From Myxococcales bacterium (lineage in GTDB: Bacteria > Myxococcota_A > Polyangia > GCA-2747355), in the NCBI GenBank assembly GCA_020431405.1, contig JAGQIK010000151.1:1-35505 (forward strand): 35,505 nucleotides of DNA, given 5' to 3'. Position 1 is the stretch's first letter, and each line of letters begins with the position of its first letter. A program made the translations under genes and the position numbers. Positions 9,961 through 18,851 of the stretch are shown one piece after another. The notes beneath the pieces are model-generated. The model saw only the letters and a list, made by a program, of their open reading frames with translations, was not told the DNA's origin and did no database searches.

Positions 9961-10078
9961 ATCGCCGCGGACTGCGGCTCCGCGGCCAACGAAGTGGCCA
10001 CCGCAAGTGTCTCAGCCATCTCTAGCAACGCGATTCCAGGGACTTAACTCTGGATCACATCCTGCTTTCGTAACGCCG

Positions 10079-11041
10079 GTGCGCTATCGGTGCGCCATAT
10101 TGATCGCCCTGCTGCTGGCCTTGGCGCCGGCAGCCCCCTCGGCCGCGCCGTCGCGCGGCCAGCGCATCCGCGCGCGCCTCGGCCGCATCCACGCCCGCAT
10201 CGGCGATCACGTGCTGCGCCTCGGCGGCCGCATCATCCCCCTGCTCACCAAGGACCGCTCGGGGCAGGCGCTGCACACGCACGGCGCCGGCGGCAAGGAC
10301 ATCCAGCTCGGCAAGCTCGTCGGCAAGGGCTTCTTCGGCGCCGTCTATCACCTCGCTGCGCCGCATCCGCTGGTGCCGGCATCACACGCGGGCGAGCCGC
10401 TGATCGTCAAGACCGCCCACGCGCCGCGCTATCGCCCGCTGCGCCGGCTGGCGCGCTGGCTGATGCGCAAACAGGCAGGCACCGACCCGCCGCTCGACAT
10501 CGCCACCAAGCGGCTGCAGCTCGAGCTCCAGACCTACCGCTTCCTCGAGTCGCGTGCGTCGCGCATCGCCGCCGCGCCTTCCTATCCCAAAGACACCGCC
10601 TGGCGCCGCGGCGCCCTGCCCGTGGCGCCGATCCTCGCCACCGCCAACACCAACGCCGGCCCAGTGCTGCTCAAGCCGTTCATCCGCGGCGAGAGCCCCA
10701 AGCAGATCATCAAGCGCTACGGCAAGCTGACGCCCGAGATGCGGCGCAGCCTGCGCGAGATCTATGACTTCGTGCAGGCCGCCGGCGAAGCGATCCACGT
10801 CGCCAAGAGCTCCGGCCTGGCGCCGATCAAAGAGCAGCGCGGCGGCGAAGCGCTCTCGCTCGACGCGCGCCCGCACAACCTGATGTGGATCACCAAGCCC
10901 GAGGTGCTACGCAGCCTCGGCCTGTCGCGCCCGAGCTTCATCCTCGTCGAGCTCGATCAGGCCGTCGGCAACATCCCGCAGTATCTGAAGGCGCGCACGC
11001 CGTTCGCCGACTACGTCAAGGAAGTCGAGCGCGCCAACTAA
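10079..11041 (+). CDS. Exported protein-kinase-fold protein
   Basis: A 320-residue protein if it starts at GTG 10079; GTG at 10007 would add 24 residues. The chosen start puts a clean signal peptide at residues 1-24 (ILIALLLALAPAAPSAAPS), with no lipobox Cys. The mature part has kinase landmarks in the right order: glycine loop LVGKGFFGAVY (G82, G84, G87), Lys111 in LIVK, and a catalytic-loop-like DARPHN (D262, N267, exact D-x4-N spacing). The metal-binding Asp is in ELD (D293) in place of DFG. All four key residues are therefore present, but HRD and DFG are not canonical. Kinases of this divergence include APH/UbiB-like and Fam20-like groups. Export is odd because bacterial periplasm lacks ATP. 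It could be a secreted effector or a periplasmic binding protein. No strong ribosome site is seen. Confidence 0.7.
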   Translation: MRYRCAILIALLLALAPAAPSAAPSRGQRIRARLGRIHARIGDHVLRLGGRIIPLLTKDRSGQALHTHGAGGKDIQLGKLVGKGFFGAVYHLAAPHPLVPASHAGEPLIVKTAHAPRYRPLRRLARWLMRKQAGTDPPLDIATKRLQLELQTYRFLESRASRIAAAPSYPKDTAWRRGALPVAPILATANTNAGPVLLKPFIRGESPKQIIKRYGKLTPEMRRSLREIYDFVQAAGEAIHVAKSSGLAPIKEQRGGEALSLDARPHNLMWITKPEVLRSLGLSRPSFILVELDQAVGNIPQYLKARTPFADYVKEVERAN

Positions 11042-11220
11042 AGCCCCTCGACTTCACCTTCGACTTCGACTTCAAACTTCAAACTTCGACTCCCGACTTG
11101 GCCTTGGCCTTAACCTTAGGGTTCCACTTCCAGTCTGAGTCGAAACGGAAGTCTGAGGTTAGGGCCAAGGCCAAGGCCAAGTCGAAGTTGGAAGTCTAGG
11201 TCGAAGTCGAAGTTCGAGAC
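11042..11220. repeat. Low-complexity inverted repeat filling a convergent intergenic gap
   Basis: The whole gap between two convergent stops is made of CTTCGA/GACTTC and GGCCTT units that reappear as complements in the second half. The core pairs are CGACTTGGCCTTGGCC (from 11094) with GGCCAAGGCCAAGTCG (to 11183), TTAACCTTAG with CTGAGGTTAG, and the outer CTTCGACTTCGAC with GTCGAAGTCGAAG (11200-11213). The arms are about 80 nt, imperfect, with the apex near 11130-11145. Composition is plainly less GC-rich than the flanks. It could act as a bidirectional terminator, or be a non-autonomous repeat element. Confidence 0.75.
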
Positions 11221-14200
11221 CTAGGCGACAGAGAGTCCCAGCGTGGCCCGCGCCTCGAAGAACTGCTCGCTGACGCTGTAGGCCAGCATCTGCGCGAGGC
11301 GTGCCTTGGGGTTCATGCCGCCGGCGCGCGGGTCGTCGATGACCAGACGCGCCGCCGTCGGCAGGTCGTCGCAGAGCAGCAGCGCCGCGCGCGTCGCCGT
11401 TAGGTCGACACCCGCGAGCCACTCGTCGATGACCGGCGTTGCGCTCGCCTCGCCGAGCTCGTCGGCGTGCGAGGCGATCATCTCGACGTGCCGCGCTGGC
11501 AGGTCCGAGCGCAGCACGGCGACGAGCTGCTCGATCTCCTCGACGTCACCGCGGATGCGCGTCTTGGGCCGCACCAGCCGCAGCGCCGCCAGCGCGAACG
11601 CCTGCAGCACGTTGCTCGACGGCGTGATGAAGGCGAGCAGGTTCTCGCGCCGCAAAAGCGCCAGCGCGCGCGTGAACCAGAACGTCAGCTCGGGCTGCGT
11701 GCGCCGCTCGTCGAGCAGCATCGGCGCCACCCACAGAAGCACGTCGCGCTTGTTGACGTCACCGGCGATGACCGGCGCGACCTTCTCCTTGACGTCGCCG
11801 CGCAGGTGCAGCTCGTCGGCTTGCTGGCCGATGACGCGCGACGCGTAGTCGTAAGCGCGCGCGTAGGCGCGCGTGTCTTCCTGCGGGTTGAGCTGCTCGC
11901 CGGCCTTGAGCCCGTAGGCGTGCCGCGGGCGAAGCGCCATCGGCCCCACCACCGGCACGATCGCGTTGAACAGCTCGCTCAGCACGGGGTGCTGCTTTTC
12001 GTGCGTCACGCAGTCGCGCCACACCTGCTCGTCGAGCTTGCGCGTCACGCGGCGCATCTCGTCCGGCTTGAGCTTCTGGTAGAGCGCAGCCTCTTCGTTG
12101 GACGCGCGCTTGAGCAGCGTCAGCACCGCCGTCACGCACCAGGCCTTGTCCATCTGGCCCAGCTCGGCGTAGAGGCGCCTGAGCTCCTTGTAGGCCTCGA
12201 GGCGCATCGGGTCGCCCTGCAGCAGGCGCTGATTGGCGCGGATCGCCTTCTCGTAGGCGCTCGGCCCCGCCGAAACGTAGAGCCGCGACAGCTTCTCCTG
12301 CCGCTCGACGTTGCTCGGATCGAGCTTGGCCGCCACCTCGAACGCGACGATGGCGCCGCGCGCGTCGCGCAGCTGCGTCTCGCAGATGGTGCCCAGCTCG
12401 TGCCACAGGCGCACCTGCTCGGCCACTGGCGTCGACTCGGGCAGGCGCTTGAGCATGCGCCGGTAGGCCTTGACCAGCCCCTCGAAGTTGCCTTGCGCCG
12501 TGAACAACGTCTTGAGCGCGTTGAACGCCTTGACGTTGGTCGGGTCGTTTTCGAGCGCCAGGTCGAAGTGCCGCGCCGCCTGCTTGGGCTTGCCCAGCGT
12601 GTCGCGCAGGATCAGCGCCGCCGTGTAGTGCAGGCGGTACTTGTGCACTGGATCCGTCTCGAGCTCCTCGAGCCGACGCAGCACGCGCAGCGCCTCCTCC
12701 CACGACTTGTGCTCGATGAACGCTTCCATCGTCTTGTGCAGCACGCGCCGCTGGTCGGGCTCGACCTCGAGCGCCTGCTGGTAGTACTGCACGCCCTCTT
12801 TGCTGCGACCGAGCTGCTTGACCAAAAGGTCGCCCATCTCCTCGAGCAGCGCGAAGCGCTCCTTGTCGTTGGTGATGCTCTTGAGGCGCCCGCGCTGCGC
12901 GCGCAGCACAGCGTCGAAGTCACCCTTCTCCTCGTAGGCGTGCACGAGCCGCGCGAGCACCGTCGGATCGTTGGGATCGACGTCGAGCGCCTTCTCGTAC
13001 ATGTTGAGCGCTTTGGTGTGCTCGCCCATCGCCTCTTTGACTTCACCGAGGCGCGTGAAGACGCGCACGATGTCTGACGTCTCCATCGTGTCGCGGCGGT
13101 GCACCAGCAGCGCCTGGTACAGCTTGCCCGCCTCCTCGTGCTCGCCGCTCTCGAAGAGCTGCTCGGCGAGGTTGCCGAGGGCAGTCGAGTTGGTGGGGTC
13201 GAGCTCGTAGGCGCGACGGTAGGCGACGATGGCGTCGGCGCGCCGCTCGGCCTGCATGTACGCATCACCGAGGCGCAGGTTGAGATCGATGGCGCGCTTG
13301 CGGTCGCCCTTCGATCCCGTGGTGCTCGACTTGCGCACCAGCATCTCGAGCATCGGCAGCGCCTTGTCGAGCTCGCCCTGCTTTTCGTAGATCGCCGAGA
13401 GGCGCTGGCCAGCAGCGACGTGCTCGGGATCGATCTCCATCAGCTCGACGTAGACCTCGCGCGCCCGCTCCTCGTCGAAGAGGTCGTCCTGATAGGTCGT
13501 GCCGGCGTCGAAGAAGCGCTCCACGCGCTCGAGCTCGTTGGCCGTGTTGCGCGCGGCCTCGCGCATCAAGCGCGCCGCCTTGCCGTAGTCCTTGCGCTTG
13601 CGGTTGAGGCGCGCCAGCGAGACCAGCGTCGGCACGTGGTCGTCCTTGAGCTCGAGCGCCTTGACCAGGTTGCCCTCGGCGTCCTCGAGCCGCTCGAGCT
13701 GCTCGCCCTGCAGACGGCCCATCTGGTAGAAGCACTCGACCTGCTTGTCGACGTCCTCCTCCTTGGTCGACAGGCGCTCGTACATCTCGACCGCCTGCGC
13801 CCACACGCTCGTCTTCTCGTAGAGCCGCGCGAGTGCCTCGAGGGCGATCTTGCTGTCGGCGTCGACGGTCAGCACGTTGTTGTAGCTCTCGATAGCGCGC
13901 GGGATGTCCTCGAGGTGCTCCTCGAGCACGCGACCGAGCGCCGCGTAGAGGATCGCGCGCTCGTCGGGCGCCTCGGTCACGCGCGCCTGCGCCGCGTAGG
14001 CGTCGGCGAGCTTGTCGTAGGCCTTGAGCTCCCAGTAGAGGCGGATCAGCGCCTTGTAGAGATCCTCGCCGCCGCCCGCCAGCGCCACGGCCTTCTCGAG
14101 ATACTCGGCCGCGCGGCTCTTGCCGCCAGCCTGCTCCTCCCACTCGGCGGCCAGGCGGCGATAGAGCGCCACCTTCTCGGCCTCCGACTCGGCCGCCTCG

Positions 14201-17163
14201 ATGCGCTGATCGAGGATACGCAGATACTCCTCGTTGCGCCCGGTGGCGTCATAGAGCCGCTCGAGCCCCTTGAGCGCCGCCGTATCGTCCGCGTCGAGCT
14301 GCAGGATGCGCTCGTACTGCTCGATCGCCTCCTCGGCCTTGCCGCTGTGCTCGGCGAGCACCTCGGCGAGCGAGCGACGCAGCCGCAGCTGCGCGGCGTG
14401 ATCGTGCGCTTCGGCGTGGCCGAGCCGATCGCGCAGCATCTCGGCGAGCTCCTCCCACATCTCGTTTTTGCGGTACAGCGAGTCGAGCGACTGCGTGGCG
14501 TGCTGATTGACCGGGTCGATCTCGAGGATCTTGCGGTAGGCCAGCATCGCCTGCTCGTCGCTGCCGAGGTCCTTGGCGTAGGTATGCGCCAGGTCCTTGT
14601 AGAGCTCGACCTTGCGCGCGTGGTTCTCCTCGAGCTGCGCCTGCCGCGAAAGCAGCCGCGCCACTTCCTTGTGGTCGCCCTTGCGCTTGACCACCTCGGC
14701 GAGCTCGCTAAGCGCGTCGGTGCGGTTGGCGTCGAGCGCCAGCGCTTGCCCGAAGGCGGCCGCGGCGTAGTCGTCGTGGCCGAGCTCGTTGGCGTAGAGC
14801 TGCCCCATGCGGACCCACCAGTCGCCCGCCACCTTGGGATCGCGCAGCGACTGCACCAGCGTGGTGTACTCCTGCAGGAGCTCGTTCCACATGCCCGTGG
14901 CGCCGGCGAGCCGCTCGAGGTCCTTGCGGATCTCGACGCTGTTGTGCGCCTCGCGGAAGGCCGCCTGCAGCGCGGCGAAGGCCTTGCCGAGATCGCCGAC
15001 CTCCATCTCGAAGATGCGCGCCACCTCGCGCAGCATCTCGTGGCGCTTTTCGCCCTCGGGCTCGATCTCGACGCGCCCCAGCAGCATCGTGACCAGCGTG
15101 TCCCAGTCCTTGTCGTCGCGCGCCTGCGACTCGAGCTTCTCGAGCGCCTCGAGCGCGCGCTCGTTTTCCGGCTGGAACGAGAGCACCTCGAGCCAACCGA
15201 TCAGATCATCGTCGCGGTCGGGCAGCGTGACCTCTTCGCCCGATCCCACCACGACCTTGATGAACTCGCCGACGCTCTGCGGGCGCTCTTCGGGCACCGC
15301 GCGCAGCGCGCGCATCACGATCGACTCGAAGCGGCGCGCGGCCGGGTTGGCCTCCGAGAGGCGCGGGAACGAGCCGAGCGGCGCGCGCTTGGTCAGCATG
15401 TAGTAGAGCGTCGCGCCCAGCGAGTAGACGTCCGCACGCTGGTCGGCGCCGGCGCCCGCCAGCAGCTCGGGCGCTTGGAAGCCCTCGGAGCCCTTCTTGA
15501 CGGTGACGTGGCGGCCCTTCTGCGCGCGGCCGGAGCGGAAGTCCATCAGCGCCACGCTGCCGTCGTCACGCAGGAAGATGTTCGACGGCATGATGTCGAG
15601 GTGCAGCACATCCTGCTCGTGCGCATACGCCAAGCCCTCGCAGACCTGCGAGATGATCTCGGCGGCGCGATCGGGCGTCAGCGCCGACCCCTCGCGCAGC
15701 TCGCGCGCGAGGCTGTGGCCGTTGAGGCTCTCGGTGACGAGCACGCAGCGGCCGCCCTCGACCAGCGCGCGATAGACGCGCGCCACGTTGGGGTGCTCGA
15801 GACCCGTGAGCACCTCGGTCTCTTTGAGCCAGCGCTCGGGCGAGACGTGCTCGCGCACGTAGCTGGTGCGCAGCACCTTGACGGTGACGTCCTTGTCGCC
15901 GTCTTCCTTGTCTTTGGCCTGGTAGACCGTGCCGGTGGTGCCGCGCCCGATGACGGCCGAGAGGTCGTAGCGCTTGGGCACCACGCGCATGGAGTCGTCG
16001 AGATCCGTGGCGCGCTTGAGGTGCTCGAGCGCCTTGCCAAAGTCCTTCGTCTCGGCGTGGGCGTGGTGCAGGTTGAGGTGCGCGTCGGCGAGGTCTTTGT
16101 CCTGCGCGAGCGCCGCCTCGAAGCACTGCACGGCGCCGCCGGAGTCACCGAGATAAAGGCGCACGTTGCCGAGACGCAGCAGCGTCGCCGGATCGAGCAG
16201 CGCCAGATCGATGCCCGCCGCCGTGTCGCGGATGCGCGCCAGCCGGCCCTCGGGGATGCTCAGACCTTCGCCGGCGACGACGTCGATGCGCGCCTCGACG
16301 GGGCCGAGGTTGCGTTTGAGCCAGGCGGCGGGATCGTCGACGTCCTCGACGCCGGCCGAGCTCTCGCGCCAGGCCTTCTGGAACTCCTCGATGACGTGCG
16401 TCAGCGCGGCGACCGCGTCGCCGTTGTCGTCGTAGGGGATCACGCGCAGGCGATAGTTGGCGTAGAGCTCCTCGGCCTCGGGCTCGCTGACGCGCGGCAT
16501 GATCGCGTAGTGATCGGAGACGGCGTCGCGGAAGGTGCCGACTAGACGGTCGAGGAACAGCTGGAAGTCGGGATCGCTGAGGCGATAGCCCACCAGCAGC
16601 ATCGTGCGCGTGCGGTAGAGGTCCTCGACGAAGGCGCGATAGGCGTGGTTGGGGCCGATCAGCCGCTTGTAGTCGAGGCGCGTGAGCACGGTCTTGTCGG
16701 GGTGCGCGACGTCGCCGTGCGCCTTGATGACGAAGTGCTCGAGGTCTTCGGCGAGGCGCAGCACGGCGCCGTCGGCGTAGCTGTAGATCTTGGGCGAGAC
16801 CGTCGAGAGCGACTTTTCGACGAGCGAGTCGTAGCCCGTCGAGAGCGCCGCGTGCCACGGGATCGCCGCCAGCAGCCGGTGCGCTGCCGAGGGTGACGCG
16901 CCGTTGCCGTAGGCCTCGCGCAGCATCGAACCGAACGTGTCGGCGCCGAGCTTGCGTTTGAGATAGCCCGCGGCGGTGAGCAGATCGCCCGCCGAGATCA
17001 CCGGGCGCAGCCCTTCGCTGTCGCCGCCGATCTTTTCGCTGAGCTTGGCCAGCAGGTCATCCCAGCTGGGCATTCCGGCGGTGGCGGCAAAACGCACGCC
17101 GCTGCACAGCACGACGTCGCCGGAGCGCAGGCGTTCGAATAGGGCGTCTGGAAACTCGACCAT
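11221..17163 (-). CDS. Giant SIR2-like / TPR / Ser-Thr kinase-like / multi-TPR protein
   Basis: A 1980-residue cytoplasmic protein; the start is ATG at 17163 with CAGGAGAG upstream. Residues 1-270 are a SIR2-like domain. Recognisable features are GMPSWDDLL (30-38), STGYDSLVE (108-116), KAHGDV with His149, VLTRLDY, and LLVGYRLSDPDF. However the GAGxS nucleotide motif is replaced by CSGVRF and the catalytic TTNYD Asn by Gly110. About 325-395 is a TPR pair. About 399-640 is a kinase domain with loop GRGTTGTVY (406-414), Lys429, HLDIMPSN (D523, N528; Arg to Leu and Lys to Met), DFR (541-543) instead of DFG, and an intact APE (564-566). From about 650 to 1740 there are many TPR units (for example AYRKILEIDP, QYERILQLDADD, MYEKALDVDPND). 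The last 240 residues are helical and unassigned. It is probably a large signalling scaffold; enzymatic activity of either module is doubtful. Confidence 0.9.
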   Translation of the reverse strand: MVEFPDALFERLRSGDVVLCSGVRFAATAGMPSWDDLLAKLSEKIGGDSEGLRPVISAGDLLTAAGYLKRKLGADTFGSMLREAYGNGASPSAAHRLLAAIPWHAALSTGYDSLVEKSLSTVSPKIYSYADGAVLRLAEDLEHFVIKAHGDVAHPDKTVLTRLDYKRLIGPNHAYRAFVEDLYRTRTMLLVGYRLSDPDFQLFLDRLVGTFRDAVSDHYAIMPRVSEPEAEELYANYRLRVIPYDDNGDAVAALTHVIEEFQKAWRESSAGVEDVDDPAAWLKRNLGPVEARIDVVAGEGLSIPEGRLARIRDTAAGIDLALLDPATLLRLGNVRLYLGDSGGAVQCFEAALAQDKDLADAHLNLHHAHAETKDFGKALEHLKRATDLDDSMRVVPKRYDLSAVIGRGTTGTVYQAKDKEDGDKDVTVKVLRTSYVREHVSPERWLKETEVLTGLEHPNVARVYRALVEGGRCVLVTESLNGHSLARELREGSALTPDRAAEIISQVCEGLAYAHEQDVLHLDIMPSNIFLRDDGSVALMDFRSGRAQKGRHVTVKKGSEGFQAPELLAGAGADQRADVYSLGATLYYMLTKRAPLGSFPRLSEANPAARRFESIVMRALRAVPEERPQSVGEFIKVVVGSGEEVTLPDRDDDLIGWLEVLSFQPENERALEALEKLESQARDDKDWDTLVTMLLGRVEIEPEGEKRHEMLREVARIFEMEVGDLGKAFAALQAAFREAHNSVEIRKDLERLAGATGMWNELLQEYTTLVQSLRDPKVAGDWWVRMGQLYANELGHDDYAAAAFGQALALDANRTDALSELAEVVKRKGDHKEVARLLSRQAQLEENHARKVELYKDLAHTYAKDLGSDEQAMLAYRKILEIDPVNQHATQSLDSLYRKNEMWEELAEMLRDRLGHAEAHDHAAQLRLRRSLAEVLAEHSGKAEEAIEQYERILQLDADDTAALKGLERLYDATGRNEEYLRILDQRIEAAESEAEKVALYRRLAAEWEEQAGGKSRAAEYLEKAVALAGGGEDLYKALIRLYWELKAYDKLADAYAAQARVTEAPDERAILYAALGRVLEEHLEDIPRAIESYNNVLTVDADSKIALEALARLYEKTSVWAQAVEMYERLSTKEEDVDKQVECFYQMGRLQGEQLERLEDAEGNLVKALELKDDHVPTLVSLARLNRKRKDYGKAARLMREAARNTANELERVERFFDAGTTYQDDLFDEERAREVYVELMEIDPEHVAAGQRLSAIYEKQGELDKALPMLEMLVRKSSTTGSKGDRKRAIDLNLRLGDAYMQAERRADAIVAYRRAYELDPTNSTALGNLAEQLFESGEHEEAGKLYQALLVHRRDTMETSDIVRVFTRLGEVKEAMGEHTKALNMYEKALDVDPNDPTVLARLVHAYEEKGDFDAVLRAQRGRLKSITNDKERFALLEEMGDLLVKQLGRSKEGVQYYQQALEVEPDQRRVLHKTMEAFIEHKSWEEALRVLRRLEELETDPVHKYRLHYTAALILRDTLGKPKQAARHFDLALENDPTNVKAFNALKTLFTAQGNFEGLVKAYRRMLKRLPESTPVAEQVRLWHELGTICETQLRDARGAIVAFEVAAKLDPSNVERQEKLSRLYVSAGPSAYEKAIRANQRLLQGDPMRLEAYKELRRLYAELGQMDKAWCVTAVLTLLKRASNEEAALYQKLKPDEMRRVTRKLDEQVWRDCVTHEKQHPVLSELFNAIVPVVGPMALRPRHAYGLKAGEQLNPQEDTRAYARAYDYASRVIGQQADELHLRGDVKEKVAPVIAGDVNKRDVLLWVAPMLLDERRTQPELTFWFTRALALLRRENLLAFITPSSNVLQAFALAALRLVRPKTRIRGDVEEIEQLVAVLRSDLPARHVEMIASHADELGEASATPVIDEWLAGVDLTATRAALLLCDDLPTAARLVIDDPRAGGMNPKARLAQMLAYSVSEQFFEARATLGLSVA

Positions 17164-17301
17164 CTCTGGACTCTCCTGCCGGTCGCCCGGCGCTGGCGCA
17201 GCGCGACCGTAGATATATGGTCTTGGGGCCTGTGGGCCTGGAACGGACGCTTCTATCGCAGAAAGCCCGCGAGATCAAACGCAAGATTTTGCGCGCAGCA
17301 G

Positions 17302-17310
17302 TTATCATAA
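17302..17310. promoter_or_regulatory. AT-rich -10-like site between divergent genes
   Basis: TTATCATAA is a near-palindrome that offers TATCAT on the plus strand and TATGAT on the minus strand, each five of six with TATAAT. It sits in the 177-bp gap between the divergent giant gene and the glycosyltransferase. I found no convincing -35 at proper spacing on either strand, so this is only a candidate. A second AT-rich spot, AGATATATGG, is at 17211-17220. Confidence 0.25.
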
Positions 17311-17340
17311 GAGCGTCCTAACCGCTGGTCGTCGCCCTCG

Positions 17341-18804
17341 TTGAATCGCTCCTCGCTCTCGTCACCGCTACCGTGGCTGATCTTCGCGATCGCCGCCGGC
17401 ACACGCCTCAGCGGTCTCGACCTCGATGGGCTCGATCACGACGAGCTTTGGACCGCCAACCTGCTGCTGCAGCCCATCGGCGACCAGCTCTACGCGCTGT
17501 GGCGCGACACCCACCCGCCGCTGCCGCACCTGCTGCTCGTGCTGTGGTCGGCGCTCTTCGGCATCAGCGAGCCAGCGCTGCGCGTGCTGCCGGCGCTGAT
17601 GGGTATCGCCGCCGTGGTGGTGGCCTACGTCGAGCTCGCGCCCCGTGTTGGCCGCACCGCTGCGACCGTCGTCGCGCTGTGCATCGCGCTGCTGCCTGGC
17701 CACATCTACTACTCGCAAGAGACGCGAAACTACGCTCAGGCGTTCCTCGCCACCACGTGGGTCTGCACGCGCCTTTTGGCCTATATCGATACGGGCGGCG
17801 CCCGTCGCGAGCGCATCCTGCTGGCCATCGCCTGCGGGCTCCTGCTCTTCAGCCACTACGGCGGCGCGCTGACCATCACCGCAACGATGCTGGCCGCGCT
17901 GCTATGCGTGGGCGGCAGCGCGCGCGAGCGCATGCGCCGCGTGCTCGTTCTCGGCCTGACTACGTTCGCCATCTGCGCGCCGGTGCTTCCGCACCTCATC
18001 GCCACCAAGCTGATCTACGCCACCAACTTCTACAGCCAGCCCATGACGTGGCCAGCGGTGCGCGGCTATCTGACGATACCGTTCTGGTGGGGCCAGCTGT
18101 CGGGGCTTGTCTTCGGCGTGGGGCTGTTGCTCTCGCTGCTGCTCGCGCTGCTGCCACGCCACCGCGCGCGCCTGGGCGCGCTCGCGCTGCTGTGGTGGCT
18201 GCCCTTCGCGGTGGTGATGATCGTGTCGGCCACCAGCAAGCAGGGGCTGCTCAATCACCGACTCGCGATCGTGCTCGCGCCGCCGGCGATCATCGCCATC
18301 GTGCTGGCGTCGCTGTCGCTGTTCGATGGCCAGCCCGAGCGCCGCCGGCGCATCGCCGCGGCCATGGTGGCGCTGCTGGCCAGCGCGCTCTCGGTGGCGC
18401 GCCTCGTGGAGGTCGACTTCTACAGCGTGTCCAAGCGCGATCAGGTGCGCCGTCTGGCGGCGCGCGTGCGCGCTGTGTCGAAAGACGGCGACCGCGTGAT
18501 CTCCATCGATCCGATCTGGATGCTGCTCGGCGGGCGCATGCACTACTACTTCACCCGCCACGGCATGGCCTATCCGATCCCGCTGCGCTCGTACAGCCGC
18601 GGCGTAGGCGGCCCCCCGCTCCCCAAGGCGATCGCGCAGGCGCGCCGCGACCACAAGCGCCGGCTCGTCATCGTGGCGGGGCGACGACCGATGCACGAAG
18701 GCCGCGTCGAGCGCGCGCTGCTTTCGGCGGGCGCCCGGCTCGTACACCACGAGTCCTATCGCCCGCGCCACGTGACGATGTATCTGGCTGTGTTCGAGCT
18801 CTGA
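17341..18804 (+). CDS. GT-C glycosyltransferase (GT39/ArnT-like, PMT_2 type)
   Basis: A 487-residue polytopic membrane protein with roughly nine to ten hydrophobic segments. The first periplasmic loop has GLDHDELWT (D32, D34, E35), the acidic catalytic signature of GT-C enzymes. It is followed by the conserved DTHPPLPHLLL and, after the third segment, GHIYYSQETRNYA, equivalent to the family's 'YSQEaRmYa'. Such proteins transfer a sugar from a polyprenyl-phosphate carrier to lipid or protein on the outer face of the inner membrane. The C-terminal 120 residues form a soluble periplasmic domain. The start is taken as TTG at 17341, with no clear ribosome site, so the N-terminus is tentative. The gene stands alone and its acceptor is not evident. 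Confidence 0.8.
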   Translation: MNRSSLSSPLPWLIFAIAAGTRLSGLDLDGLDHDELWTANLLLQPIGDQLYALWRDTHPPLPHLLLVLWSALFGISEPALRVLPALMGIAAVVVAYVELAPRVGRTAATVVALCIALLPGHIYYSQETRNYAQAFLATTWVCTRLLAYIDTGGARRERILLAIACGLLLFSHYGGALTITATMLAALLCVGGSARERMRRVLVLGLTTFAICAPVLPHLIATKLIYATNFYSQPMTWPAVRGYLTIPFWWGQLSGLVFGVGLLLSLLLALLPRHRARLGALALLWWLPFAVVMIVSATSKQGLLNHRLAIVLAPPAIIAIVLASLSLFDGQPERRRRIAAAMVALLASALSVARLVEVDFYSVSKRDQVRRLAARVRAVSKDGDRVISIDPIWMLLGGRMHYYFTRHGMAYPIPLRSYSRGVGGPPLPKAIAQARRDHKRRLVIVAGRRPMHEGRVERALLSAGARLVHHESYRPRHVTMYLAVFEL

Positions 18805-18851
18805 GGCGCTGCTCTGCGGCCGTTGCCCCGCGGGTTACCCGGAGCTCGCGG

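Noticed and set aside
10885-11199. Small plus-strand frame reading through the foldback repeat
   Set aside because: Its second half only translates the repeat (Phe/Lys/Ser runs), and the first half lies inside the kinase-like gene in the wrong frame.
13099-16545. 1148-residue plus-strand open frame opposite the giant kinase gene
   Set aside because: It is rich in Arg, Ala, Leu, Val, His and Asp, has no domain, and mirrors the codon pattern of the TPR/kinase gene. High GC3 removes stops from the opposite frame.
11221-17163. Reading the SIR2 giant as part of an antiphage island
   Set aside because: No neighbouring defence genes (Thoeris TIR, helicase, nuclease, phage or mobility genes), and the SIR2 catalytic residues are missing.
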